A DNA stretch of 64,000 nucleotides from Exophiala sp. HKRS030 (taxonomy: Eukaryota; Ascomycota; Eurotiomycetes; Chaetothyriales; Herpotrichiellaceae). This document shows, piece after piece, positions 25,433 through 34,820 of the stretch (position 1 is the stretch's first letter; each line of letters opens with the position of its first letter). A program made the position numbers and the translations under genes. The stretch is from contig JAHWDD010000009.1 in NCBI GenBank assembly GCA_023897205.1, forward strand, positions 682,001-746,000. Reading direction: 5' to 3'. Under the pieces are notes generated by a model. The model was not told where the DNA came from. It ran no database searches and worked only from the letters and a program-made list of their open reading frames with translations.

Positions 25433-26276
25433 ATGGCTGGCCGTGAGGCTTCCCAAACCCCGACGCAGGGTACGACATCGACGGGTATCCCCCCAACAAC
25501 CGTGCCAACATCAAGGACGGATCCAAAGCTACTCACATCTCGGAACATGGAGATAGCGGGTGTTTCTGCTGCTGCTGGGATCCTCTGTACGGTTTTGATC
25601 GGACTCTGCATATTTTGTTATCTGAGGAGACGACAGCGACGAAGTGAGGGTTATCGCCAACCACGACCAAGGTATAAGAAGGCAGGGTTCCATGAGATTG
25701 TGCGGTATCAAGGGCAGAATGACAGAAGTCGATCGCGAACAGGTGATATATTCATTTCCCTTTCCCATCATAACCCCCCCCCCCCCCATTTTTGTTTCTT
25801 GGTACGTCAAAAACAGGGAAAAACAAAGAAACTGACGATGATGGTTCATAAAATCAGACTCGATAACATCACGCCTTACTTACCACCGCCAAGGCACACC
25901 GGACAAGTTCATGGTGCCGGCGGCATATGGCCCGTCTTACACATTCAGTTCCGTCTCGAGGGAACGAGATCTTGAGCCGCAAGAGATGATGGGTGGTCCG
26001 GGACTGAACGTGGTTGATTTCAACAGACGAAACCGATCGAGGTCGCCCGTCAACAGTCTCGAAGAACCTGTTGAGCTTGCATCACATCGATTTTCGGCCG
26101 TCAACCCACACGTCGATGTCGACGATCTTACGGTTCAGGAAACAAGGCATGGTCGCGGAAAAGAAAGATCCTCAAGGCTGCGGAGTAGTCCTGGGATACT
26201 CAACCTCAGGGTAGAAATGAGTAGGAGTATAAGTCCTTCAGCCAGTTCAGCTAGAAGCTTGCTCCCACATGGATAG
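25433..26276 (+). CDS. Single-pass membrane protein of unknown function
   Basis: Two exons, 25433-25742 and 25858-26276, give 242 aa. The 115-nt intron has a GTGATA donor, a CTGAC branch-like site and a TCAG acceptor, and it contains a 14-base C run. I chose ATG 25433 (MAGREASQTP); an in-frame ATG at 25331 would add 34 residues. The protein has a Thr/Pro/Ser-rich N-terminal segment without a signal peptide, one transmembrane helix (about 42-63, GVSAAAGILCTVLIGLCIFCYL), a basic stop-transfer run (RRRQRR), and a hydrophilic Arg/Ser-rich tail. This suggests a small plasma-membrane or endomembrane protein with an extracellular Ser/Thr stretch. No family is recognised. Confidence 0.65.
25774..25787 (+). 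repeat. Poly-C homopolymer (14 nt) in an intron
   Basis: A run of 14 cytosines lies inside the intron of the single-pass membrane protein gene. Its length may be misread in the assembly and may vary between strains, but it lies outside the coding exons. Confidence 0.85.
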
Positions 26277-26448
26277 CGATCGGACCGCGATACCCATACT
26301 GATTGAATGTTGAGGTCTCCTCGAGGTGTTTCCGAGGTGATAAACTGGTAGAGAAAGTGATGTGCAAAACGCGTGTTTTGATTCGCGAGGAGATTCAGGG
26401 CTGAAGAGCGACCATTCCACATACAGCTAGACACTCCTTAGTGTCTTG

Positions 26449-26454
26449 CACGTG
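26449..26454. promoter_or_regulatory. CACGTG E-box upstream of trm2
   Basis: A CACGTGAC element 107 bp upstream of the trm2 start codon. CACGTG is the core bound by bHLH factors of the Cbf1/Pho4 type. Function here is inferred only from sequence and position. Confidence 0.35.
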
Positions 26455-26560
26455 ACTGAGATTTTTTCCCCCGAGCCCTCAAGTCCTAGAGAATTGGTTT
26501 TGTTAAACACGGTCCTAGTCCTATTCATCTATGGAGTCGAAGCAATAAACAATTGGCTCT

Positions 26561-28603
26561 ATGTTGATAGGGCGACAAGTATCTAGAAAAGGTCTTCATT
26601 TCTTTCCATTGACTGCTGGTCGGTCTACGAGTAGAAGGTCTATTCATTGGAATCCTTTTGTCCAGACCTACAAAGAATATCTTCGCGAGGCTCAACCCGT
26701 GCCGTCGCAGAGGAGGTCATCGAATCATCGCGGCGGAAACCCGGATATTTCGTCGCCGGGCGAATACGATGCGGAGAGTATAGCAACGTCGATAGAAGGA
26801 AAACTCAAGATGATGAAAGCTCACCCTTCCAAGCGGAAGAAGTTCAGTCGAGCACAGATTGAAGGCACCCCGGAGGAAGTTCTCACCTTTGAAACGCAGA
26901 AGCTATTGCGCAAAGCTGCATCGGAGCGTGTGGAGGTCGAAACGAATGACGACTCAAAATCCTCCTCCTCATTTACTCCCCCGGAGCCTGGGACACAGCT
27001 CGAACTCGAGATTGTGGAGCTTTCATCGACGGGCGACGGGTTGGCATTTTCTCCCGATCAGAAACACATCTACGTCGTCCCGTTTTCTGTCCCGGGAGAT
27101 TTAGTACTGGCGGAAACCGTCAGGCAGAAGCCACATCCGACGCACACTTTTGTGTCATTTGTCAAGCTTGTGCGACCGTCCCCAAAGCGCGAGGGTGTGA
27201 CACCGGGTTGCAAATACTTTTCACAGTGTTCAGGATGTCAACTCCAGATGATCCCCTACGAGGAGCAACTCAAGCACAAGAAGACGATCGTGGAAAAGGC
27301 GTTTCAAAACTTCTCCAACCTCGACCCGTCGCTGATCCCACCCGTCGGCGAGACCATAGGATCACCGCTGCAATACGGATACAGGACGAAACTTACGCCT
27401 CACTACGATGGCCCTCCCAAGAGAAATCCAAAGTTCTGGCCCGACGATCCGCCTCCGATAGGCTTCCACACGAAGAACCGTAGGGTTCTCGACATCGAAC
27501 AGTGTCCCATAGGCACACCTATCCTCAATGAAGGCATGGCGGTCGAGCGGAAAAAGGCCCACGAGACATACAAGACACGCAAAAACGGCGTGACCATTCT
27601 TCTCCGGGAATCCACAAAGCGCGTCATGAAAAGATCCTCGTCTCCCTCGTCCTCCTCCGCGAACGGCGACGCTCCGTCGGCGGCGACGACGACGACGACG
27701 GACTCAAAAACCAAGACCGACGCTCCTAAGCGTGCGACGTCCCTCGTCCCGCCTTCCGCCAGCAAAGTCCGAACAGGCGACCGTGACTACACCGTCATCC
27801 CTGTGCCCGAACCGACCGAGGAATCCCACCACATCCGCCTCCCAGACGCTCCCGAGATCACGTACACGTACCCAACGCACAAGGACATCAAGACGTACAC
27901 GTCTCTCACCCACGACTTCACCACCGAGTACGTGGGCGACTTCACGTTCGTGTCGCGGGCAAACAGCTTCTTTCAGAACAACAATTCCATCCTGCCCACG
28001 TTTATGAACTACGTCCGCGAGCACTGCACACCGTCGTCGTCGCCGCCGAGCACGGACGCCCCGACGCAGGCGGGCGGCACGGCGACGGACCCGCCCACGA
28101 TCGCGGCCGACAAACCCATCAAGTACCTCCTCGACGCGTACTGCGGGAGCGGCCTCTTCGCCGTGTGCCTGTCGCCCCTCTTCAGCTCCGTGTTGGGCAT
28201 CGACATCGACGCCATGGGGGTCGAGGCGGCCCGCGAGAACGCCAAGCTCAACCACATCCCCAACGCGGGCTTCATCGCCGCCGACGCCGACGTGCTCTTC
28301 GCCGACGTCCCCTTCCCCCCCGACCAGAGCCTGGTCGTGATCGACCCCCCCCGCAAGGGCGCCAGCGTCGACTTTCTCCGGCAGCTGTGCAACTTCGGGC
28401 CCCGCCGCGTCGTCTACGTGAGCTGCAACGTCCACACCCAGGCCAGGGACGTCGGCATGCTCGTCACCGGCCTGGGCACGGGGAAGTGGAGGTACGAGAT
28501 CGAGAGCCTCCGGGGGTTCGACTTTTTCCCCCAGACCGGCCACGTGGAGGGGCTGTGCTTTTTGAACAGGGTGCCGCAGGCAAATTCATCCGGGGCACGG
28601 TGA
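26561..28603 (+). CDS. trm2: tRNA (uracil-5-)-methyltransferase, Trm2/TrmA/RumA type
   Basis: Intronless, 680 aa from the ATG at 26561. It has a TRAM-like segment (about 144-205), then four cysteines placed as in RumA-type Fe-S enzymes (C217, C223, C226, C315). The SAM domain has LLDAYCGSGLFAV, GIDIDAMGVEAARENA and VVIDPPRKG. The catalytic cysteine is C622 in VYVSCN and the general base is E663 in GHVEGL. The enzyme makes 5-methyluridine at position 54 of tRNA. A Ser/Thr-rich insert occupies about 355-405. The first 38 residues are rich in Arg, Ser and Thr without acidic residues, like a mitochondrial presequence. Base composition climbs sharply along the gene, to about 70 percent GC near 28140-28320. 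Confidence 0.93.
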   Translation: MLIGRQVSRKGLHFFPLTAGRSTSRRSIHWNPFVQTYKEYLREAQPVPSQRRSSNHRGGNPDISSPGEYDAESIATSIEGKLKMMKAHPSKRKKFSRAQIEGTPEEVLTFETQKLLRKAASERVEVETNDDSKSSSSFTPPEPGTQLELEIVELSSTGDGLAFSPDQKHIYVVPFSVPGDLVLAETVRQKPHPTHTFVSFVKLVRPSPKREGVTPGCKYFSQCSGCQLQMIPYEEQLKHKKTIVEKAFQNFSNLDPSLIPPVGETIGSPLQYGYRTKLTPHYDGPPKRNPKFWPDDPPPIGFHTKNRRVLDIEQCPIGTPILNEGMAVERKKAHETYKTRKNGVTILLRESTKRVMKRSSSPSSSSANGDAPSAATTTTTDSKTKTDAPKRATSLVPPSASKVRTGDRDYTVIPVPEPTEESHHIRLPDAPEITYTYPTHKDIKTYTSLTHDFTTEYVGDFTFVSRANSFFQNNNSILPTFMNYVREHCTPSSSPPSTDAPTQAGGTATDPPTIAADKPIKYLLDAYCGSGLFAVCLSPLFSSVLGIDIDAMGVEAARENAKLNHIPNAGFIAADADVLFADVPFPPDQSLVVIDPPRKGASVDFLRQLCNFGPRRVVYVSCNVHTQARDVGMLVTGLGTGKWRYEIESLRGFDFFPQTGHVEGLCFLNRVPQANSSGAR

Positions 28604-28848
28604 GTGAGAGCGGACAGATAATAGGCTCGACGCCTGCCTCATCTTTCTTTCTATTCTCCGAGACGAAAAGTCCCTCTTCCAAACACAGAAGCTCAAAAAA
28701 AAGGCGTGCTTAATAATATTGGTGCCAGAAAAGCATTTCCTGATAGGATTGAATACTTTCGCTCTACTTTAAGTGACTCGAACTTCATTTTCTGCCCAAG
28801 GAGGTCCTTTCTTTTTTCGTACTCCACATATCAACCTAGACATCATAT

Positions 28849-30322
28849 CTACGAACTCCCGGGGCCACCAAGCAGGGCGAATCTTCGCACGATGCTAGGT
28901 CCAATCTCATCATACTCTGCTTTTGTGTGGCAGTAGCTCCTGAATTCCGGAGTCGATGCCAACAGACTTCCACCGAACCACGGTCCGTGCCGTTGTCGTT
29001 TGTGGGTGACGACTTGTACATCTAGGCCACCACTTTTGGCTCCTCCACTTCGTACCTCTGATGCTCGAATACGTGCATCAACCAAATGTCTAATGTCTCG
29101 TTGTAGCCTGCGGCCAAAGTCCTTGTACAAAGTCGAACCACCGGACAAGACAATGTTCTTGTATAACCCTCTGCGAACATCGATAGGAGACGACTGAATA
29201 ACCCCATCGACAACGGTAGGTAGTGGGGTGAGGAAGTCGGAAGAATAGATCTCGGGATTGAAGAAGATTTCGGGTGCAAGGAAGCGTTCGTATCCAACGT
29301 CGATGGTGACAGATCTGCCGTTAGGAGAAGTCACTGTGTGCTTGAGGAAACGATCGGGCTCCTTGTCGTATCGAGCAAACTCTTTGACGATATCCGGACA
29401 GACATAGCAGTACTCTTCCTTCACCTTTTCGGCCGTCTTCAAACTGCTATCAGGTTCTCCTCGGTCACGTAACAAGCTTTGTACGAAATAGGTAATGTCT
29501 CGACCTGCAATTGGTATACTCTTTATCGATGAACCTATCACGTAACCCTCCGCTACCGGGATAACGTGGGTAACACCATCACCAGAGTCAATGACAGTAC
29601 CGGTCAAGGATCTGTCGACCACTTTGGAAGATGTCCAGGACGCAGCCAACGCTAGGACGGCTTGTACTGCGATGTAGAGGCCGGCGCAGTTGAAGGACTC
29701 GAACATGATTTCGGCGGTGTTTTCGCGATTCTCAGGAGGGTTCAAGGGCTGTCCCCGTTGTCAGTAAATGAACCTTTGCGGAACTTCAACTTTACTCACC
29801 GGTTCCGTGAGCAAGAAGTAATGGTCCTCCGGCTCGACTCGTAGATATTTGAATATGGAGTTTGACCAGAATCGTTCCATATAATCCCAGTTTTCTATCT
29901 GTCCATGCCTGATGGGATAGTTTATGCTGTAACCAGGGCCACCAGATGCTGCGAGTGCCTCATCCCCAATGAAGAAGTCAAGGTCTTCTGTTCCACGTTT
30001 TGCTGCCAGATTCGAACTTGGACCAGCACCACCGGTGAGGTACGAGGGTTTGTTGGCTGGAGCTGGTCTCCCTGAACCTGACCCTGCGGCTCCACCTCCT
30101 GGACCTTTCATCGCAATGGCTGTAGGGAACACCCATGAAGGAGCATCGTTTCCGGCAAATCCTAACAGCACACAAGTCAGACGAGTGTGATTATTGACAA
30201 GGGAGAATGGGCGCACCAAGTTTTGAGAAACCAGTTCCGCTGAGGGTTTGTTAGCACAGGGTCTGGAAGAGCGGTCGTTTGACTCACTTGTCCATGACAA
30301 CGGCTGGCGTCTGGGACGCCAT
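28849..30322 (-). CDS. arp3: Actin-related protein 3, Arp2/3 complex subunit
   Basis: Four exons on the minus strand: 30322-30288, 30239-30217, 30161-29800 and 29748-28849 (439 aa). Exon 2 is a 23-nt micro-exon that completes the actin signature [19 protein letters not shown] across three exons. The actin fold is clear: [29 protein letters not shown], the nucleotide-binding [23 protein letters not shown] and the C-terminal [10 protein letters not shown] Gly/Pro-rich insert near residues 35-65 is usual for fungal Arp3. Arp3 with Arp2 nucleates branched actin filaments, at endocytic patches in fungi. The family is unmistakable and all junctions keep phase. Its start faces the taspase-like gene over 957 bp. 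Confidence 0.96.
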
Positions 30323-31279
30323 GTTGCAGATTGGTGTGAGGGACTCTGAACTAGAGACGCAGGTGACAGACAATGGCTGTGGCCGAAGTGAACGTTGGAA
30401 ATCAGAGACTGCGAATACTGGTCATGGCAACAAAAAGGCGGTACAAAGGGAGTGTGCAGGCTTTCAACCGGCCGCAAATTGTGGTGGACTGGAGGTCACA
30501 GGCAGCTTCAATATGGCTGATTGAGCGACAGTGAGATGGCTGCGAGGACGAGTTCAGTGCCGGCAACGCTAATGGTGGGCTGGGCTGGTGGCATCCAGAC
30601 ACGTGACTGTCGTCACTCTAGCATTTGTCTTGAGGCTTACGAGGCTCACAAGGCTGGCAAGGCTGACAGTGACAAGGCTGTCGCTACTGCTGCTTGGCGC
30701 CCAAGGCTTCAATGATTCAATACTGTCCTCCTTACTCCGTAGTCACTGCCGTCCCTATTCCTTACGCTCAGTTGCAGCCGCCTTTGCGAAAGGTGCTAAA
30801 TGACAATGGATGAGGAGGGCGGCCGTTGAGAGGGCAAGAGCCTAAGTCGCTCCTGTGGTCTGCCTGCCAACAAACAAGCACTCACGTCTTGCTGATATGT
30901 TTGTCACTTTGTTTCTATGAATCGTGTGTTCTGATAAACCAGCACCTCTCTTTACCGCCCAGGTGATCCTCTCCTCGTATCCTTCTTTCTAGTCAATCTG
31001 CTTCTCAGCATTCTACAACCGCATTCATTCACGCGGCGCAGGGTTCGCGTCTTCTATTATTCATTCGAGTCATTGACTTCAGTGTTCTTCGAACCTCACC
31101 ACATCCTTCATCTATCTTACACTGTCCACCAATCCAAGTTTCTCTCATCGCAACATGCGTGTCCCAATACTCTCATCCTAAAATTCTCTCTCTCGAAGAC
31201 TCTTCATTTCAGTTTCCACGAAAGGAAATAAACTATTTCAAACCGCTTGCTTTATGTCTTGGACCACCGGCACAATTCA
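30323..31279. promoter_or_regulatory. Divergent promoter region of arp3 and the taspase-like gene
   Basis: 957 bp between divergent start codons with no coding frame of note. It holds a CACGTGAC element (30600-30607) and a TACGGAGT-type motif (actccgta, 30734-30741). The last 350 bases are pyrimidine-rich and are probably the leader of the plus-strand gene. Confidence 0.45.
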
Positions 31280-32797
31280 ATGCCTCGAAGACGTGAGGGT
31301 GGCGACCTTTGTGCCATCTTCATTCATGCCGGAGCGGGGTTTCACAGTCGACAGAATGAAAAATCTCACCTGGCTGCCGTTAATGATGCTGCGTTGGTCG
31401 CAATGGCGATCTTGAAAAATGGGGGCAATGCCACCGATGCTGTTGAAATGGCCATAAGGCTCCTCGAAGATAAAGAGATTACAAATGCCGGCTACGGTAG
31501 CAATTTGACCATGGACGGTATCGTCGAGTGTGACGCAACAATGGTCGATCATATGGGCCGCAGTGGTGCGGTTGGTGCTATGTCTCAGGTCAAGAACCCC
31601 ATCGCGGCAGCCCGACTAGTCCTTGACGAATCGATCAAGCCTTTATCGCTTCAACGCGTCCCACCAAATCTTCTTGTTGGAGCAGGAGCTACTGATTTTG
31701 CTCACGACAAAGGTCTTCCTATACTACCACCTGACTTCCTTGTGTCAAACAACGCTCGCGATCGCTGGCTTCGGTGGAAAAGAGACCTACAGGACGTAGA
31801 AGACAGGTCTGCCATGAACCAATCTCCAGAGCAGAGAGTTGGGGGCAGGCTGTTATCGATTTCTCCCAAGTCTAGCAGAGCCTCTGCAACAACCCAGACA
31901 CCTTCCCTTGAACGACGACCGAGTCTACCGTCTCACTCCACATTCATCGAACCCGATCAAGACGTGCCCACCAGTGTTAAAGCACTCGCTAGTAGCCGAG
32001 CAGACGACGAGGCAGGAGGCATGAGATCAAGCAGAAGAGCGATCCCGCGTTCAGAAATTGAAGACGACAATGACTCTGGCGTCGATGACAGCCTCCAATG
32101 GCTGGCATCCCCTCCTAAGCGGCAGAAACTGAGTGGCCGGTTCGATGGACTGACGGACGGCCAAAAGGTATTACCGACTTCAGGACCATGTCCGACAACT
32201 GGCGAGCATGACGATGGAGATGCAGGACGAGAGGACGATATTACAGACACTGTTGGTGCCATTGCAATCGACTGCTTCGGTCGACTAGCTGCGGGCTCGT
32301 CTTCAGGGGGTATAGGAATGAAGCACAAAGGCCGATGTGGCCCAGCAGCGCTTGTAGGGGTCGGGACTGCAGTTATCCCTGTCGACCCAGAGGACATTTC
32401 CCACACGGCTGTCGCCACAGTGACGAGTGGCACTGGTGAACATATGGCAACTACAACGGCTGCGGCTACAGCAGCTGAACGGGTTTACTCTTCGATGAGA
32501 AAGAAAGACGGACGTCTCGAGCGGTGCAACGAGGACGAAGCACTCTACGCTATGATCACGCGAGAGTTTATGCAACACCCAGGAGTTGTCAACAGTCCTT
32601 GCCTTGGTGCGATTGGGATTCTGGCGGTCAAGAAGACCCGAGACGGAATCTACTTCTATTTCGGACACAACACAGATTCCTTCGCACTAGCGTCAATGCA
32701 TTCCGAAGAACGCAAGCCTGTTTGCACCATGTCACGAAGCAGGGGCAACGGCTCAGTGGCACAAGGTGGACGGGTGGCACGTTCCTGGATGCCATGA
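31280..32797 (+). CDS. Taspase-1-like threonine aspartase (Ntn-hydrolase, asparaginase-2 family)
   Basis: Intronless, 505 aa from the first ATG at 31280. The N-terminal part has the family's IFIHAGAGFHS start, the AVEMAIRLLED helix and ITNAGYGSNL. A long hydrophilic linker follows (about 165-318). Then comes DITDTVGAIAIDCFG, where D323-T324 is the expected self-cleavage site and T324 the new N-terminal nucleophile. GGIGMKHKGRCGPAALVG and TSGTGEHM complete the active site. Members mature by autoproteolysis into two chains. Animal taspase-1 cleaves nuclear regulators after aspartate. The linker contains PPKRQKL (278-284), an NLS-like patch. The fungal substrate is unknown, and a plain isoaspartyl peptidase role cannot be excluded. 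Confidence 0.85.
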   Translation: MPRRREGGDLCAIFIHAGAGFHSRQNEKSHLAAVNDAALVAMAILKNGGNATDAVEMAIRLLEDKEITNAGYGSNLTMDGIVECDATMVDHMGRSGAVGAMSQVKNPIAAARLVLDESIKPLSLQRVPPNLLVGAGATDFAHDKGLPILPPDFLVSNNARDRWLRWKRDLQDVEDRSAMNQSPEQRVGGRLLSISPKSSRASATTQTPSLERRPSLPSHSTFIEPDQDVPTSVKALASSRADDEAGGMRSSRRAIPRSEIEDDNDSGVDDSLQWLASPPKRQKLSGRFDGLTDGQKVLPTSGPCPTTGEHDDGDAGREDDITDTVGAIAIDCFGRLAAGSSSGGIGMKHKGRCGPAALVGVGTAVIPVDPEDISHTAVATVTSGTGEHMATTTAAATAAERVYSSMRKKDGRLERCNEDEALYAMITREFMQHPGVVNSPCLGAIGILAVKKTRDGIYFYFGHNTDSFALASMHSEERKPVCTMSRSRGNGSVAQGGRVARSWMP

Positions 32798-33226
32798 TTT
32801 TCCAATGTTGAGGACGAACCAGCCACGGACAAGAACAGAGTTGCCTTTCGGAAACATCGATGTCGATACAAGCTGCTCCAGAAACCGATTTTGTGAGAGT
32901 ATGGAGAATGAGTAAAGGGAGGAGATGATCAGAATATCCACGAAGCCGGTGACGCCCTAGAGATACACCACACCCACGATGAAGCTGAACAGGCGGTAAA
33001 GGGTGGACATATCACCAGGCAGTCCTAAATAATCCTCTTGAAACGCGAGGTACCTAAGTAACTCCAAACACTGAATACAAATAATGATATTCCTACATGA
33101 ATGTGTCGACTAGATGATTATGCTGTTTTCGTTCTTGTGTTTTTCTAGTTTCCAAATCTTATCTTCGATTTGTTATACAATCTTCGGTTTAGATTGGACA
33201 CAGGAAGGTTTGCATGCAACCTTTGC
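32798..33226. other. Intergenic between convergent genes
   Basis: 429 bp shared 3' flank of the taspase-like gene (plus) and the Tfb4 gene (minus). Nothing coding recognised. Confidence 0.65.
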
Positions 33227-34729
33227 TCACCGGGCCGCGGTCTGTTTCTTCTTTGACCTTTTCGCCACTACCACGGGCCTGGCGCCGTAGTGGCCGACGG
33301 TCAGGTGGGTGCCGCAGGTGAGGCAGTCCCCGTTGTCCGGCACGGAGCAAAATATGCTCAGGCAGATGCTGCAGACGAAGCCGACGCTGACGACGTCGCG
33401 GTGACAGAAGCAAGCGGCCCGGAAGTCGACGTCGATGCGCGTCGGGAGGATCAAGTGTCGGGCCCGCGTCGTGGGGCTCGGGAGGAACGAGAGGAGGAGG
33501 TAGGTGAGGAAGGCATGCGACGCGGACGACTGTGATGTTTTGGATGGCGTTTTGGAGGATGTCGAGCTCGACGTCGGTAGTTGGACGGGTATAAAAATGC
33601 CGTGTGTGGCGTCGGCGGCTTGTTGTAGAAACACCGTCGAATCGGATGATGATGATGATGTCGTCGTGGTCGTGGTGTTTAGGTCTCGTTTTTGATTTGA
33701 GGAGGAGGAGGAGGAGGAGGAGGCACCGGGAAGAGGAAGTTGAAGAATATCAATCGGGATCGATAAACGTTGACAAGCGAAAATGGCATTCATGATGGGG
33801 ATGTATTGGTGTGCCAGATCGGTGGACGGTGACGCCGAGATTAAAAGGATACGAGATTGTAGAGAGGATGCTGCCGACCCGGGATCTGTCGACGCTTCGA
33901 GACCGGTGGCGCCACCACCGGTGTTGGATGCAGCCGCGTTGGTACTACTTCCGATGAGTGATTCCGCGTGGGAGATGGATTCACGATTGATATGTGACAA
34001 GGCGAGGGTCAGTGCCCCAGCGATCATGGTCGACGTGCTGCTGGAGACCGAGGTCGGGGTGGTGGTGTTGAGAAGGGTGGTGAGATTTTGGATGAGTTCT
34101 TGTTCGACGAGACGGAAAGGTCTGTATTTGTTGCCTTCTGAGGTGGAGGTGGTGTCTTCAGTGTTCAAGGGTGATGGTTTCGTAGGAGGTTTGAGATTCA
34201 ATTTGAGACGTTTGGATGGCTCGAAATCATCATTTCGATCTCCATCTTTGTTTTGTCGTTGTGGTCGTTGTGATCGAGGTGGTTTTTGTTCGGTAGGAGA
34301 TGGGTATAACCATTGAGCCTTGTCACAATGTGAGGCGATGACGGCGACTTTGTTGGTGTAGTTTGCCGCGAGGTGGGCATTGACAAAAACCAAAAGATTG
34401 GCGACGGCGCTTGAGAAGCTGAGGGTGTGAGACAACAGAGACCATGCTGCCGGGTTGGTGTCGAGGATGATGGTCAAGAGAGATGGTGATTGTTCTGATT
34501 GTTCAATAGTTTGTTAGGGTTCAGCCTCGTCAGAGAATTGAAGATGAGGATGGTAGCTTCTGGAGAAGAGACAAGACATGAGGCCACATAAGGAGAGAGA
34601 GAGAGAGTGTGTGTGTATGTGTGTGGTGTGTTTGTCAAGGGTATGAATGATGATTGAGGGGGTTCTCATGTATCTGAACTCACCTTGAGATGGTTTTTCA
34701 AAATGGTCAGAAGCATCTACGGCATTCAT
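33227..34729 (-). CDS. tfb4: TFIIH core subunit Tfb4 (p34)
   Basis: Two exons, 34729-34684 and 34494-33227, give 437 aa. The short first exon encodes MNAVDASDHFEKPSQ and joins in phase across a 189-nt intron to SPSLLTIILDTNPAAW, the first strand of the vWA-like domain. Later blocks fit Tfb4: AVIASHCDKAQWLYP, ILLISASPSTDLAHQYIPIMNAIFACQRLSIPIDIL, FLQQAADATHGIFI and AFLTYLLLSFLP. The C-terminus has a zinc module (CFCHRD, CSICLSIFC, CLTC). Tfb4 pairs with Ssl1 in the TFIIH core for transcription initiation and nucleotide excision repair. Compared with yeast there are several low-complexity Ser/Thr and basic inserts, partly encoded by trinucleotide runs (33642-33722). Confidence 0.93.
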
Positions 34730-34767
34730 ATTGATATTGGTCCAGTGTGGTTGAGATGATGATGGAG

Positions 34768-34799
<32 letters not shown>

Positions 34800-34820
34800 T
34801 TGTTGTTGTTGTTGTTGTTG
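34768..34820. repeat. Compound trinucleotide microsatellite (ATG)n(TTG)n
   Basis: About ten tandem ATG units followed by seven TTG units, starting about 40 bp upstream of the Tfb4 start codon. On the gene's strand this is a (CAA)n(CAT)n run, probably in its 5' leader. Confidence 0.9.

Noticed and set aside
27704..28543. 279-codon frame on the minus strand
   Set aside because: Lies antisense to the GC-rich, strongly conserved 3' part of trm2. High GC3 removes stops from the opposite strand, and the product is low-complexity Arg/Gly/Val without a domain.
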